From the NCBI GenBank assembly GCA_002084805.1, contig NBMC01000018.1:21582-85581 (forward strand): 64,000 nt of DNA. Reading direction: 5' to 3'. Below the pieces are notes generated by a model that was given only the letters and a program-made list of their open reading frames with translations, was not told the DNA's origin and made no database searches. Source of the stretch: Spirochaetaceae bacterium 4572_59 (GTDB lineage Bacteria > Spirochaetota > Spirochaetia > DSM-2461). The position numbers were made by a program, and so were the translations under genes. Of the stretch, positions 1 to 8,869 are shown in pieces (positions within the stretch are counted from its first letter, which is position 1; the number at the start of each line of letters is the position of its first letter).

Positions 1-2
1 TT

Positions 3-1055
3 ATCGGTCTATATAAGGAGGTCAGGCCGGAAACGGGTGCCCTGGTGGACTTTGACGTCTTTCTGTCTGGGGATGAACTGAATATTCTCTATGACTCTGT
101 GATCAGTGACCGGGCGGCACTCTGCCAGACAAAAAGAGACGGAAGCCTCAGAAACGGAGAGATCAATATCCGGGGCTATACCTCACGTCTCCTTCCGAAA
201 AAGTCCTTTACCGTCACATATGCTAATCAGGAAAAGATTGCTCTGGATGCGGGAGGGAATCCCTGGTTTGAATATGATCTGGCCATGTATGCCTATAGAC
301 TGGCGGGTCTGCAGGGGGTTCCGGAATTTCAGGCAAGGGCATTGTTTGTAAACGACTCCTATCTGGGATATTACAACGAAGTCGAACTGTACAATAAAAA
401 ATTGAATGCTCTTTACAATACAGAAAAGGGTGAACTCTATAAAATCCTCTTAACAGATTTCGGGGATGATTTCCCCCGGGACTTCCCCATCTACTACAGG
501 AGTGAAAAGAAATTTCCTGATAATGAGAATTTCTCTCTCTTAAGTGAGCTGCTGAACAATACAGCGAATATGAGCTCACAAGAGTGGGTAGAATGGGTGG
601 ATGAGAATGGAGATCTTGAAAATATAGCCCGTTATATGGTTGTAAGGGACTATTTCGGAATCCCCGATACAGACCGCCTGAACTTTTATATCTACTTTCA
701 CGAAAAGTTTATGATTCTTCCCTGGGACAGCGACAGGGGCTATTGTGATACGGAGATCGGCGGAAACAATACTCTGAATCACCGGATGCTCGAATCGGAG
801 GAATTCAGGCGGATCTACACTGAGATGATGAACAATCTGTTTCTGGTCGAAGGACCTCTTAATATTCTGGATAAGCTTCTGTCATACCTGGATCTTCGAA
901 GAGAGCTTCTGGACCCCTCTGTTCCCTCTGAACCGGGATTTTTTCTGGAGCAGGGGGATTATGTCAATGAATATGAAAGCATAAAAGATTTCTTTAATAC
1001 AAGAGGTGAGTCCATCCTGAAATCCCGGGCATGGAAGAAAATCAATCCCCTTTAG
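3..1055 (+). CDS. CotH-family protein (5' end outside window)
   Basis: The frame is open from the left edge, so the N-terminus is missing; a GTG at 45 is the first in-window start but nothing favours it. CotH proteins are atypical kinases first known from the spore coat; relatives in non-sporulating bacteria are secreted or cell-surface proteins of mostly unknown role. Seen here are the RGYTSRLLPKKSF block (family pattern RG.SSR..PKKS), then RDYFGIPDTDRLNFYIY followed by ILPWDSDRGY, which matches the family catalytic DxDR...PWDxD region. No signal peptide can be judged. The gene ends 14 bp before the MFS transporter and is probably co-transcribed with it. The substrate is unknown. Confidence 0.75.
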   Translation: MGLYKEVRPETGALVDFDVFLSGDELNILYDSVISDRAALCQTKRDGSLRNGEINIRGYTSRLLPKKSFTVTYANQEKIALDAGGNPWFEYDLAMYAYRLAGLQGVPEFQARALFVNDSYLGYYNEVELYNKKLNALYNTEKGELYKILLTDFGDDFPRDFPIYYRSEKKFPDNENFSLLSELLNNTANMSSQEWVEWVDENGDLENIARYMVVRDYFGIPDTDRLNFYIYFHEKFMILPWDSDRGYCDTEIGGNNTLNHRMLESEEFRRIYTEMMNNLFLVEGPLNILDKLLSYLDLRRELLDPSVPSEPGFFLEQGDYVNEYESIKDFFNTRGESILKSRAWKKINPL

Positions 1056-1069
1056 AAAATGGAGTTTTC

Positions 1070-2272
1070 ATGAAGCAACAAATCAACCGGAATATATCTC
1101 TCGATTATTCATTTACGTTCTTATACAATCTCAACCTTCTTCATGCCCTGTGGATGATATGGCTTTCTCTCCGTGGATTTTCACTATTGGAGCTTGGCTT
1201 CCTTGAGGGAATATTTCACATAACATCATTTCTTATGGAAGTTCCGACAGGTGCCGTTGCAGACCTCTGGGGGAGGCGACAGAGCCGCATCATGGGACGT
1301 GTTTTTTTTATTATCAGTATGTTATTTCTATGGAAATCCCCTTCCTTTTTATTTCAGGCTATAGGATTTATGATGACAGCCATCAGTTATAACCTTGAAT
1401 CCGGTGCGGGAGAAGCTCTTGTCTATGACTCTCTATCCTACCTGAAAAAAGAAGATGCTTTTATGGGGATCCGGGGAAAGAAAGAACTGATCTTTCAGCT
1501 GTCTGCAATTATTGCCTTCCTTTTGGGCGGTTATATAGCAACAAAAAACTATAATCTTGTTTTCATCATTGTACTGATCATTGCAGGTCTTTCTCTGGTC
1601 AATCTCATATTGATGGTGGAGCCGCCTGTCATTAAGAAAAAAGAAATTATCAGAGGATCTCTTTTAAAAAGAGTATTTGTCTCTCTGGCACAACAGACCA
1701 GAGACAGTTTAAAGGTTATTAAGAAACAACCCAGAATTGCCTTCCTTATTATCTTTACAGAGAGTGTTTTTGTATTTTCAACCACCCAGTACTTCTACCT
1801 TCAGATCTGGTGGAAGTCTGTCGGGTATACAGAATGGTATATGGGAATAGTATTTGCCTGTCAGTGCCTCCTGGCAGGTCTGTCAGCCATTCTGGCTCCG
1901 AAGATGGATAAACACTACGGAGAAGAAAAACTTCTGTTTATTGTGCCCCTGATGCTCCTTGTCTCCCTATGGGGAGTTGCGTTTTTTGAGTTTAAGGCAC
2001 TGTTTTTTGTACTGACCGGAGCTTTTGAGGGGATACTGATGGTAACGGTAAGTGACTATATCAACAAACTGATACCCGGCGAGTACAGAGCTACCATACT
2101 GAGTTACCAGTCAATGGTATTCAGTCTTCAGATGCTATTCATATTCCCTGCTGTTGGCTGGCTGGGAGATCTCTACTCTCTGGATCTTTCATTGTATGTG
2201 ATTGCCGGAACAGGGACACTGCTCTATTTTATATACAGAATATATATGACGATGAAAAAGAGAAATGAATAA
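1070..2272 (+). CDS. MFS transporter
   Basis: Roughly 400-residue, very hydrophobic protein with about 12 predicted membrane segments, the usual major facilitator size. A motif-A-like loop, GAVADLWGRRQSRIMG, lies between helices 2 and 3 as expected for the family. The ATG at 1070 is chosen over an in-frame ATG at 1031 because GGAG (1061-1064) sits just upstream and the earlier start would overlap the CotH-like gene. The substrate cannot be read from sequence; drug or small-molecule efflux is the commonest role for this short single-domain type. Confidence 0.85.
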   Translation: MKQQINRNISLDYSFTFLYNLNLLHALWMIWLSLRGFSLLELGFLEGIFHITSFLMEVPTGAVADLWGRRQSRIMGRVFFIISMLFLWKSPSFLFQAIGFMMTAISYNLESGAGEALVYDSLSYLKKEDAFMGIRGKKELIFQLSAIIAFLLGGYIATKNYNLVFIIVLIIAGLSLVNLILMVEPPVIKKKEIIRGSLLKRVFVSLAQQTRDSLKVIKKQPRIAFLIIFTESVFVFSTTQYFYLQIWWKSVGYTEWYMGIVFACQCLLAGLSAILAPKMDKHYGEEKLLFIVPLMLLVSLWGVAFFEFKALFFVLTGAFEGILMVTVSDYINKLIPGEYRATILSYQSMVFSLQMLFIFPAVGWLGDLYSLDLSLYVIAGTGTLLYFIYRIYMTMKKRNE

Positions 2273-2286
2273 ATAAAAATTATGGT

Positions 2287-2315
2287 TTGACTGAACAGCT
2301 AAAAAAGAATATTAT
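2287..2315 (+). promoter_or_regulatory. Promoter of tRNA-Gly
   Basis: TTGACT (2287-2292), a 17-bp spacer, then TATTAT (2310-2315). A GC-rich discriminator GGGGCC follows, as is common for stable RNA promoters. The first base of the tRNA lies 15 bp after the -10 element. Confidence 0.7.
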
Positions 2316-2329
2316 GGGGCCAATTCGAT

Positions 2330-2400
2330 GCGGCTGTCGTATAATGGTATTACCCCAGCTTCCCAAGCTGGTGACGGGAGTCCGATTCTCCTCAGCCGCT
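2330..2400 (+). tRNA. tRNA-Gly (anticodon CCC)
   Basis: Full cloverleaf of 71 nt. The acceptor stem GCGGCTG pairs with CAGCCGC. The anticodon stem CCAGC/GCTGG encloses the loop TTCCCAA, giving anticodon CCC. The T arm is GGGAG-TCCGATT-CTCCT. The discriminator base is T and CCA is not encoded. It reads GGG codons. The gene stands alone with its own promoter and terminator. Confidence 0.93.
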
Positions 2401-2404
2401 GATC

Positions 2405-2428
2405 AAAACCCCGTTAAAACGGGGTTTT
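2405..2428 (+). terminator. Intrinsic terminator of tRNA-Gly
   Basis: AAAACCCCG and CGGGGTTTT form a 9-bp stem around TTAAAA; two more A-T pairs can close inside. A run of four T follows directly. The same symmetric structure can serve the rlmA gene, which ends at 2434 on the other strand. Confidence 0.85.
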
Positions 2429-2433
2429 GTGCT

Positions 2434-3255
2434 TTATAAGACAGACGTCTTTGTATATATTTCAATATTGAAATCACAATCTATCTCCCAGTGGCTCATC
2501 TTCATTAAGATGTTTTTTTCACCGTCTCCGATTTTCCATCCGAAAGGTGTCATATCCAGAAGATTCAGCACCGTATCCAAGTCATCCAGGCTGAGGGAGT
2601 ATTTCAGTTTTATCCTGTTTCCAAGTTTAAAACCCTCTACAAGGGCAGGCTCTTCAAAATGCTTTCGCACATCCTTATATATGAGTTCACGCAGTTGATA
2701 GAGATGCCGCTCTCCGGGGGTGACAGTAATAAGAGAACCACCATCCTTTACAACTCTCTGAATTTCGGAAATTGATGATGGAGCAAAAACTCTTACAAGA
2801 ATGTCTATTGCCTCATCTTCAACAGGCAAGTCGTAGGCACTGGCAACACAGAAATGCACGGCCTTATACCTTTTTGAAGCATACTTTACAGCAAGCTTTG
2901 ATATATCCAGACCAAGCATATTCACCGATGTATTATGACTTTTTATATGACCGCTGTAATAACCTTCACCGCAGCCTGTATCCAGAACCGTCATTTGCTT
3001 ATTCCCTGAAATATTCTTAACAACTTCTGCCAGTTTCTCTGCTAAAGGCATATAATGATTCGTTTCAAGAAAAGCTCTTCTGGCTGTCATCATTTTGCTA
3101 TTGTCACCCGGATCCTTTGACTTTTTAGCATTAATGGGCAGAAGATTAACGTATCCCTCTTTTGCAAGATCGAAACAGTGATTATTCCTGCATTTCAGGG
3201 TTCTATTATTTAAATCAAGCATATTTTTACAGATAGGACAGATAAAATTATTCAC
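2434..3255 (-). CDS. rlmA: 23S rRNA (guanine-N1) methyltransferase, RlmA family
   Basis: RlmA enzymes methylate N1 of G745 or G748 in helix 35 of 23S rRNA using S-adenosylmethionine. The N-terminal zinc site is visible as C6, C9, C22 and H26, followed by the very typical FDLAKEGYVNLLP and KKSKDPGDNSKMMTARRAFL blocks. The SAM-binding loop is VLDTGCGEGYYSG near residues 95-107. The 273-residue length is normal for the family. It starts with GTG sharing one base with the upstream YgjV-like stop (TAGTG), so the pair is translationally coupled. Whether the target is G745 or G748 cannot be decided here. Confidence 0.93.
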   Translation of the reverse strand: MNNFICPICKNMLDLNNRTLKCRNNHCFDLAKEGYVNLLPINAKKSKDPGDNSKMMTARRAFLETNHYMPLAEKLAEVVKNISGNKQMTVLDTGCGEGYYSGHIKSHNTSVNMLGLDISKLAVKYASKRYKAVHFCVASAYDLPVEDEAIDILVRVFAPSSISEIQRVVKDGGSLITVTPGERHLYQLRELIYKDVRKHFEEPALVEGFKLGNRIKLKYSLSLDDLDTVLNLLDMTPFGWKIGDGEKNILMKMSHWEIDCDFNIEIYTKTSVL

Positions 3256-3686
3256 TATTGATACCGCATATAGAATTTTTTGCGTTCCTCTTCCTTGAAA
3301 ATTATAATAGAAACAGGGAGGGCATTTCGTAAGATGACAAAGGCCCGTGAATCACCGGCTAGGGGAAGTTGAATATCCGGTAGAAATTTTCTGATATCTT
3401 CCTTATGGAAATCCAGGAAATATCTCAGATATTTAGAACTGCTACTCTGCAGTTCCAGAAAATCAAATTTATCTTTTTTCCTCTGTTCCTCCTGAAGAAA
3501 GTAGACATCAATTATAATGATAAAAATATTAACGCCGAATACCGGCCAGGCGGAGATAATCCAGCCATAGAAGGAGAAACTTGCTGCTCCTATGAGATTC
3601 AGGAGCCTAAGCCATTTAATATTTTTCTGCATTAAAGAGATAGCTATTATAATAGATGAAATTGTTCCTATCAGTTCTACGGGCAT
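3255..3686 (-). CDS. YgjV-like small inner membrane protein
   Basis: 143 residues. The first ~75 residues hold three closely spaced hydrophobic segments with the pattern ELIGTISSIIIAISLMQKN...LNLIGAASFSFYGWIISAWPVFGVNIFIIIIDVYFL, spread over that stretch, which resembles the YgjV family of inner membrane proteins of unknown function. The C-terminal ~65 residues are hydrophilic and look cytoplasmic. It is the first gene after the dapL terminator and is coupled to rlmA. Any functional link with RlmA is unknown. Confidence 0.6.
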   Translation of the reverse strand: MPVELIGTISSIIIAISLMQKNIKWLRLLNLIGAASFSFYGWIISAWPVFGVNIFIIIIDVYFLQEEQRKKDKFDFLELQSSSSKYLRYFLDFHKEDIRKFLPDIQLPLAGDSRAFVILRNALPVSIIIFKEEERKKFYMRYQ

Positions 3687-3700
3687 GAAAAACCTTCCTT

Positions 3701-3734
3701 ATAAAAATTTAGAGACCACTCGAAAGCGGCCTCT
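3701..3734 (-). terminator. Intrinsic terminator after dapL
   Basis: On the minus strand AGAGGCCGCT-TTCG-AGTGGTCTCT forms a 10-bp stem (two G-T wobbles) capped by a stable UUCG tetraloop and followed by AAATTTTTAT. It ends the long FHA-to-dapL operon. Confidence 0.85.
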
Positions 3735-3753
3735 AAAAATTATAGTTTATTTT

Positions 3754-4980
3754 CTATTTCAATGCTTCAGATATACCAATCATGGCCTTTCTTACATTTT
3801 CAAGACTGTTGAACGCACTGATACGTATATATCCTTCTCCGCACTTACCGAATCCGGTACCGGGAGTTATTACAACTCCTGCTTTATTCAGAATGGTATC
3901 AAAGGTCGCCCAGCTGTCAGTTCCTGTTTTTACCCAGATATAGGGAGAATTTATACCACCAGTATACTCAAATCCTGCGTCTGTAATGGATTCTCTGATA
4001 ATGGCTGCATTATTAAGGTAGTAATCAATCAGCTCTTTTACCTGTTTTTTCCCTTCGGGAGAGTAAACAGCTGCTGCCGCTTTCTGAACAGGGTAGGATA
4101 CACCATTGAACTTGGTGGAGTGTCTTCTGTTCCACAAATCCTTAAGGATGTACTCATTTCCCTTGCTGTCCCATACCTTGCAGGCTGAAGGGATGACCGT
4201 ATAGGCACAACGGGTTCCGGTAAAACCTGCTGTTTTGGAGTAGCTTCGAAACTCAACCGCCACTTCTTCGGCACCGGGAATTTCAAATATGGTATGAGGA
4301 ATACTCTCATCCCTGATAAAGGCAACATAGGCGGCATCAAACAGGATAAGAGATTTGTTTGCTTTAGCATAATCCACCCAGGCTTTCAGCTGCTCTTTAG
4401 TGGCTGTGGCACCTGTAGGGTTATTGGGGTAGCAGAGGTAGATCAGATCGGCATTTTCAAGCCCTTCCGGTGAGGGAACAAAGCCGTTTTCCAGCGTACC
4501 TTCCATATAGGTCAGGCCTTCATAACGCTGATTTGTCGCTTCTCCGGTTCTTCCTGCCATTACATTGGTATCTACATATACGGGGTAAACCGGATCAGGA
4601 ATGGCTACTTTAATATCCTGAGAAAACAGTTCCTGAAAATTCCCTGTATCGCACTTAGCGCCATCACTGACAAAAATATCATCAGCTGAGATTTCGACCC
4701 CCCGGCTTTTATAATCGTGCTCAGCAATCAGCTCTCTTAAAAAAGCATATCCCTTTTCAGGACCGTAACCTTTAAAAGAGTCTTCTGATGCCATCTCATC
4801 CACTCCGGAATGAAAGGCATCAAGACATGCCTTTGGCAGGGGTTTGGTAACATCACCAATACCCATTTTAATTAGTTCTTTTCCAGGATTACTCTTCTGG
4901 AATTCCGAGACTCTCCGGGCTATCTCTACAAATAAATAGGATGCCTGTAATTTTGTATAATTTTCATTGATCTGAATCAT
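3754..4980 (-). CDS. dapL: LL-diaminopimelate aminotransferase
   Basis: Converts tetrahydrodipicolinate directly to LL-2,6-diaminopimelate with glutamate as amino donor, bypassing the acylated intermediates of the DapD/C/E route. It is a PLP class I/II aminotransferase of 408 residues, the normal length. Seen: [11 protein letters not shown] near 181-191, the aspartate in [11 protein letters not shown], and [15 protein letters not shown] with K249 as the expected Schiff-base lysine. The [12 protein letters not shown] block near the N-terminus is typical of DapL. DapL is found in plants, chlamydiae and many spirochaetes. It is the last gene of the minus-strand operon, 41 bp after the lipoprotein gene. 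Confidence 0.95.
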   Translation of the reverse strand: MIQINENYTKLQASYLFVEIARRVSEFQKSNPGKELIKMGIGDVTKPLPKACLDAFHSGVDEMASEDSFKGYGPEKGYAFLRELIAEHDYKSRGVEISADDIFVSDGAKCDTGNFQELFSQDIKVAIPDPVYPVYVDTNVMAGRTGEATNQRYEGLTYMEGTLENGFVPSPEGLENADLIYLCYPNNPTGATATKEQLKAWVDYAKANKSLILFDAAYVAFIRDESIPHTIFEIPGAEEVAVEFRSYSKTAGFTGTRCAYTVIPSACKVWDSKGNEYILKDLWNRRHSTKFNGVSYPVQKAAAAVYSPEGKKQVKELIDYYLNNAAIIRESITDAGFEYTGGINSPYIWVKTGTDSWATFDTILNKAGVVITPGTGFGKCGEGYIRISAFNSLENVRKAMIGISEALK

Positions 4981-5021
4981 AATGCCTTATTATAGCGGGA
5001 AGCAGATTCAATTTCCATTCA

Positions 5022-6029
5022 CTATTCCAAACTTGGATAATTTTCATCAATAATCTTCGAAAATCTGGAAAATTGTCTCTTCATCTTATTGAATTGACTT
5101 CTCAGAGTGCGATTCATCAAATAAGAAGCCGGTTTCACTTTTTTTCTTATCAACTGATCGGGAAAGAATTCCAATGCTTCAGCTGTATTCCCTTCATTTA
5201 TAAAAGCTTCAATGGGAGAAAGCGGATCAAAAAGGTCTTCCACCCCCATAAGAATCAAACCATCGTAATAACGAGAGACTGTATCGTTATTACGAAAATC
5301 CTCTTCGCTGAGATACAAATCTCCAAAAGGGGATTCATTCAAATTAATTCCACTGTAATGATAGAGCGGCCATTTATGAATCATCAGATCATAGAGGGCC
5401 CCCTGAAAAGGAAGCTCCCATTTTCCATTTTCATTTAAGAGAAGATTATGGATCAGAATTTTTTTTCTTTCTTCTGTAATTTTTTTATCTTCAGATTGAG
5501 AATAACAGGAATAGAGTAGAAAAGGCGATGTTTCACTATCCTCTTTGAGTTCGCTCCCGCTTATTTGCCAGAGGGATGCTTCTTCCGGAGATCTGTGAAT
5601 AAAATCTTTCAGATAGAGAATAAACTCTTCCAGTTCATAGAATCCTGTTCTTGAGGGATCAGAAAGAAAGAGTAAATCTTTCGCACTGTATTTATCAGAA
5701 TTCCCTGAAAAGTAATTATCCAGGATTTCCTGACTGATATTATTCAGAAACCAGAACCCCATTGACCGGATCTGAAGATCATTGAGTACGGGAACAATAT
5801 ATCGCAACAAATCGAAATCTGATCTAATCCCATTGCTTCCTGACAGCAGGATCTTCTCATCCGAGGCGGCATAGAATCTTATCAATTCGGCAGGACTCTC
5901 ATGCTCACTATGGAGATAGGAACTCAGAACAGCAGCCTGTTTTTCTTCTATGGGAATAATCCTCCCCTGAGAACAGCCGCAGAACAATACCAGGATTAAC
6001 AAAAGTAGAATTATCTTTTTCATGGTCAA
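5022..6029 (-). CDS. Lipoprotein of unknown function
   Basis: 335 residues. It has a short basic N-terminus, a leucine-rich core and a relaxed lipobox FCGC with the acylated cysteine at C19, typical of spirochaete lipoproteins. The mature part is polar, rich in Glu, Ser, Leu and Tyr, with no recognised domain or repeat. The start ATG overlaps the upstream stop by 4 bp (ATGA), so it is coupled to the small membrane protein gene. Position between the aminopeptidase and dapL gives no clear role. Confidence 0.7.
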   Translation of the reverse strand: MTMKKIILLLLILVLFCGCSQGRIIPIEEKQAAVLSSYLHSEHESPAELIRFYAASDEKILLSGSNGIRSDFDLLRYIVPVLNDLQIRSMGFWFLNNISQEILDNYFSGNSDKYSAKDLLFLSDPSRTGFYELEEFILYLKDFIHRSPEEASLWQISGSELKEDSETSPFLLYSCYSQSEDKKITEERKKILIHNLLLNENGKWELPFQGALYDLMIHKWPLYHYSGINLNESPFGDLYLSEEDFRNNDTVSRYYDGLILMGVEDLFDPLSPIEAFINEGNTAEALEFFPDQLIRKKVKPASYLMNRTLRSQFNKMKRQFSRFSKIIDENYPSLE

Positions 6030-6427
6030 TTAATTTTCAAATTCCTTTCATCTAAGAGTTTCAACAGTTTTTTAAGATCCCATGGATTCAAATGGATACG
6101 TACAGGTTTAAAATCTCTGGAATGTATCTTAACAGAATGATTAGAGAGTGTTTCAATCAGTGTAATCCTATCCATAAAATGCACTTCTGGTTTCTGATAG
6201 TAGTGCAGGTTCAAAATCAGACGATCACCTTTCAATGTGATGTAGGGTAGTCTGTTGCTGACTACAATAAGTAGAATGATAGTAAGAGTTCCCATGACAT
6301 ACAGCATTAAATCCAGTTTATTGTAGCGAATTATTAAAGGTCTGAATCCCATAATAAAGGGAATCAGAAACAAGAAATTAAGAACTCGTGCTATCATATG
6401 TTTTCGGAAGATGATTTTATCCTTCAT
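6026..6427 (-). CDS. Small membrane protein, possible PH-like domain
   Basis: 133 residues. Two hydrophobic helices near residues 13-32 and 40-58 are followed by a ~70-residue polar part (LPYITLKGDRLILNLHY, MDRITLIETLSNHSVKIHS, PWDLKKLLKLLDERN). This helix-helix-beta-rich layout resembles bacterial PH-like membrane proteins, but no diagnostic motif is present, so the domain call is inference. It shares one base with the aminopeptidase stop (TAATG) and overlaps the lipoprotein gene by 4 bp. Confidence 0.55.
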   Translation of the reverse strand: MKDKIIFRKHMIARVLNFLFLIPFIMGFRPLIIRYNKLDLMLYVMGTLTIILLIVVSNRLPYITLKGDRLILNLHYYQKPEVHFMDRITLIETLSNHSVKIHSRDFKPVRIHLNPWDLKKLLKLLDERNLKIN

Positions 6428-7545
6428 TACATCAGGTTTTCCGGATTTAGTGCTTTCAGATCAGCATGAAGAAAAATCCCGTTCTTTCTGATCAGCACAT
6501 CATCAAAATAAATTTCACCACCAGCGAATTTATCTGTCTGTATGGATACAAGATCCCAATGGATAGCCGAAGTGTTTCCATTTGATGCCTGGTCATAACA
6601 GCGGCCGGGAGTAAAATGAAAGCTTCCTTTGATCTTCTCATCAAAGAGAGTATTCATCATGGGATTCTCAATATAGGGATTAACACCGATAGCAAACTCT
6701 CCAATATACCGGGCTCCTTCATCCGTATTCAGAACCTCATTAATCCTCTCCGTATTATTGGAAAGCGCCTCTACAATTTTTCCATCTTTAAATTTAAAGT
6801 GAATGTCATTATATGTTACTCCCTGATAAACAGCCGGACAGTTATACTGGATATCGCCATTGACGGAATCTCTTACAGGAGCCGTATAGACTTCCCCGTC
6901 TGGTACATTGATTTTGCCATCACATTTAATGGCGGGAATCCCTTTTATAGAAAAAGAAAGATCCGTTCCGGGACCGGTGATTCTTACCCTGTCCGTTTTA
7001 TTCATCAATGTGACAAGCCCATCCATTGCCAGGGACATTTTATTGTAATCCAGATTACAGACTTTGAAATAAAACTCTTCAAAAGCTTCCAGACTCATTC
7101 CTGCAGCTTGTGCCATAGAGTTGGTCGGATAGCGTAAAACGACCCAGCGGGTATTTTTAACCCTTTCTTCTCCGTGAACTGGAGTCATATAATGTTCCAT
7201 ATAAAGATTCATTTTTTCTGAGGGAACATCGCTTGTGGCAGTACTGTTATCATTCGCACCTATGCCGATATAGGCATCCATCTCCCGCATCATGGTTAAT
7301 TCTGTTTTAGCCATAAGATCCAGCTGCTCAGAACTTATATTCTTTAACAGTCCCCTTAAAAGACGTTCATTTGTATATGTCACAAAGGGGAGAGCACCAG
7401 CCTTGTAGGCTGCCTTTAACAGTTCAATAACCAGGGGCTCACAGGCAGAACCATTGGAATTAATAAGAACTTTTTCTCCCTTTTTCAATTCGCTTGCATA
7501 ATTAATCAGGCTGTCGGCCAGTATTTCAAGTCTTGGATCAGTCAT
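6427..7545 (-). CDS. M29-family aminopeptidase
   Basis: 372 residues, similar in size to thermophilic aminopeptidases AmpS/AmpT (peptidase family M29), cytosolic two-metal enzymes that trim N-terminal residues. Family features seen include GEKVLINSNG, VLRYPTNSMAQAAGMS, ITGPGTDLSFSI, PDGEVYTAPVRDSVNG (metal-ligand glutamate region), GEFAIGVNP and the C-terminal SAIHWDLV (His and Asp ligands). The ATG at 7545 is preferred over a longer start at 7581 because GGAG lies 6 nt upstream; it overlaps folC by 8 bp. Substrate preference is not readable. Confidence 0.87.
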   Translation of the reverse strand: MTDPRLEILADSLINYASELKKGEKVLINSNGSACEPLVIELLKAAYKAGALPFVTYTNERLLRGLLKNISSEQLDLMAKTELTMMREMDAYIGIGANDNSTATSDVPSEKMNLYMEHYMTPVHGEERVKNTRWVVLRYPTNSMAQAAGMSLEAFEEFYFKVCNLDYNKMSLAMDGLVTLMNKTDRVRITGPGTDLSFSIKGIPAIKCDGKINVPDGEVYTAPVRDSVNGDIQYNCPAVYQGVTYNDIHFKFKDGKIVEALSNNTERINEVLNTDEGARYIGEFAIGVNPYIENPMMNTLFDEKIKGSFHFTPGRCYDQASNGNTSAIHWDLVSIQTDKFAGGEIYFDDVLIRKNGIFLHADLKALNPENLM

Positions 7546-8866
7546 TTGATTCTCCGTATGATTTAATAATTTCTCCTGCAAGGAAAAAAGATCCAGCCAC
7601 CAGTACAGCCAGGTCTGAATAATTATCCCTTATATAATCCAATGCCAGGGCAGGAGTCTCTATGAATTGAACATTTTTATGTTTTTCCTCAAAAGCTTTC
7701 AACACACGCTGAGGATGACTTTTCTTAAAGAACCCCGGCACGGTTATAAGGATATGAGAAAAAGAGGTTGCAGCTATGGCAGCCATTTCAGCTGCATTCT
7801 TATCATCTCCACAGGCAAAAAGCAGAACATTCTCCTCAGATGGTACTGTCAGTGTCAAAAAATCTCCCATAGCCAGCCTGAGAGAGTTGGGGGTATGAGC
7901 ACCGTCTACTATTAAGAGAGGAGACTCTCTGAGTAGCTGCATTCTTCCGGGAAGAATAGCTTTTGCAAAACCTTTAATCCATACATCTCTGTTAACATCC
8001 GGAAGAGCCTGCCTCAGGCCCAGCAGAGCTAATCCCGCATTGTTTAACTGGATAGAACCGATCATTTTCAAGCTGATAGATAGATCTTCCCCCTGATCAG
8101 AGTGTAGAGAACCATGGGTTCCTTCTGTATTGAGAAAGATATTTTCAATTTTGAATATCTCCTCTGCCTGAATAAATGCCGAATGCTTATGCTGGGCAGC
8201 CCTTTTCAGAACCTCCATAACAGCAGGTTTTTGACTAGCCGTTATAATCGGGACCCCCTCTTTTATAATGCCGGCCTTTTCAGCAGCTATTTTCTCAAGG
8301 GTATCCCCCAACCACAGGGTATGTTCCTTTTCAATAGGAGTGATAAGCGAAACAGCCGGTATTACCGTATTTGTAGCATCCAGTCTGCCTCCAAGGCCGG
8401 TCTCAATCACCGCCCAATCACAGCCCTGATCTTCAAAGACAAGAAATCCGAGTAGTGTCAGCAGTTCAAAAGTAGTCGGATCATCTCCGCCGGGCAGCTG
8501 TATGGGGGCTTTTTCATCATTGAGAGTCCGGTAAATCCTATTGATCTGATTCAGATATTCCTGATCATCCAGTATCTCCTGATTGACTCTTATCCTTTCC
8601 TGATAACAAAGCAGATGAGGAGATGTAAACAATCCGGTTTTAAACCCGTTCTCCCTGAGAGCTGCGGCAATTAGAACAGCCGTAGAGCCTTTTCCCTTGG
8701 ATCCAGCCAGGTGTACTGATTTATAAGAATTTTGAGGATTATTGAAGAATTCAAGAAGCATGAACATTCTGTCCAGGCGGTAGAAGCGCTTCAGCTGATC
8801 CGCTTTTTTCTCAAGATTCGTATAGGATTCAATCCAGCGGAAACCTTCTTCTATCTTAGTGAACAC
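7538..8866 (-). CDS. folC: Folylpolyglutamate synthase / dihydrofolate synthase
   Basis: Adds glutamate to dihydropteroate and/or folates using ATP (Mur ligase superfamily). The nucleotide loop GSKGKGST is at residues 55-62; LFTSPHLLCYQERIRVN, VIETGLGGRLDATNTV, ITPIEKEHTLWLGDT and VDGAHTPNSL follow in family order. 442 residues is normal. The start is GTG at 8866, three bases after hisD. It may perform both reactions, since no separate folC is visible, but this window cannot settle that. Confidence 0.93.
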   Translation of the reverse strand: MFTKIEEGFRWIESYTNLEKKADQLKRFYRLDRMFMLLEFFNNPQNSYKSVHLAGSKGKGSTAVLIAAALRENGFKTGLFTSPHLLCYQERIRVNQEILDDQEYLNQINRIYRTLNDEKAPIQLPGGDDPTTFELLTLLGFLVFEDQGCDWAVIETGLGGRLDATNTVIPAVSLITPIEKEHTLWLGDTLEKIAAEKAGIIKEGVPIITASQKPAVMEVLKRAAQHKHSAFIQAEEIFKIENIFLNTEGTHGSLHSDQGEDLSISLKMIGSIQLNNAGLALLGLRQALPDVNRDVWIKGFAKAILPGRMQLLRESPLLIVDGAHTPNSLRLAMGDFLTLTVPSEENVLLFACGDDKNAAEMAAIAATSFSHILITVPGFFKKSHPQRVLKAFEEKHKNVQFIETPALALDYIRDNYSDLAVLVAGSFFLAGEIIKSYGESND

Positions 8867-8869
8867 GAA

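Noticed and set aside
3592..4188. 198-residue plus-strand frame antisense to dapL
   Set aside because: It lies opposite a clear dapL gene and its terminator, has no ribosome site, and its composition is that of a shadow frame.
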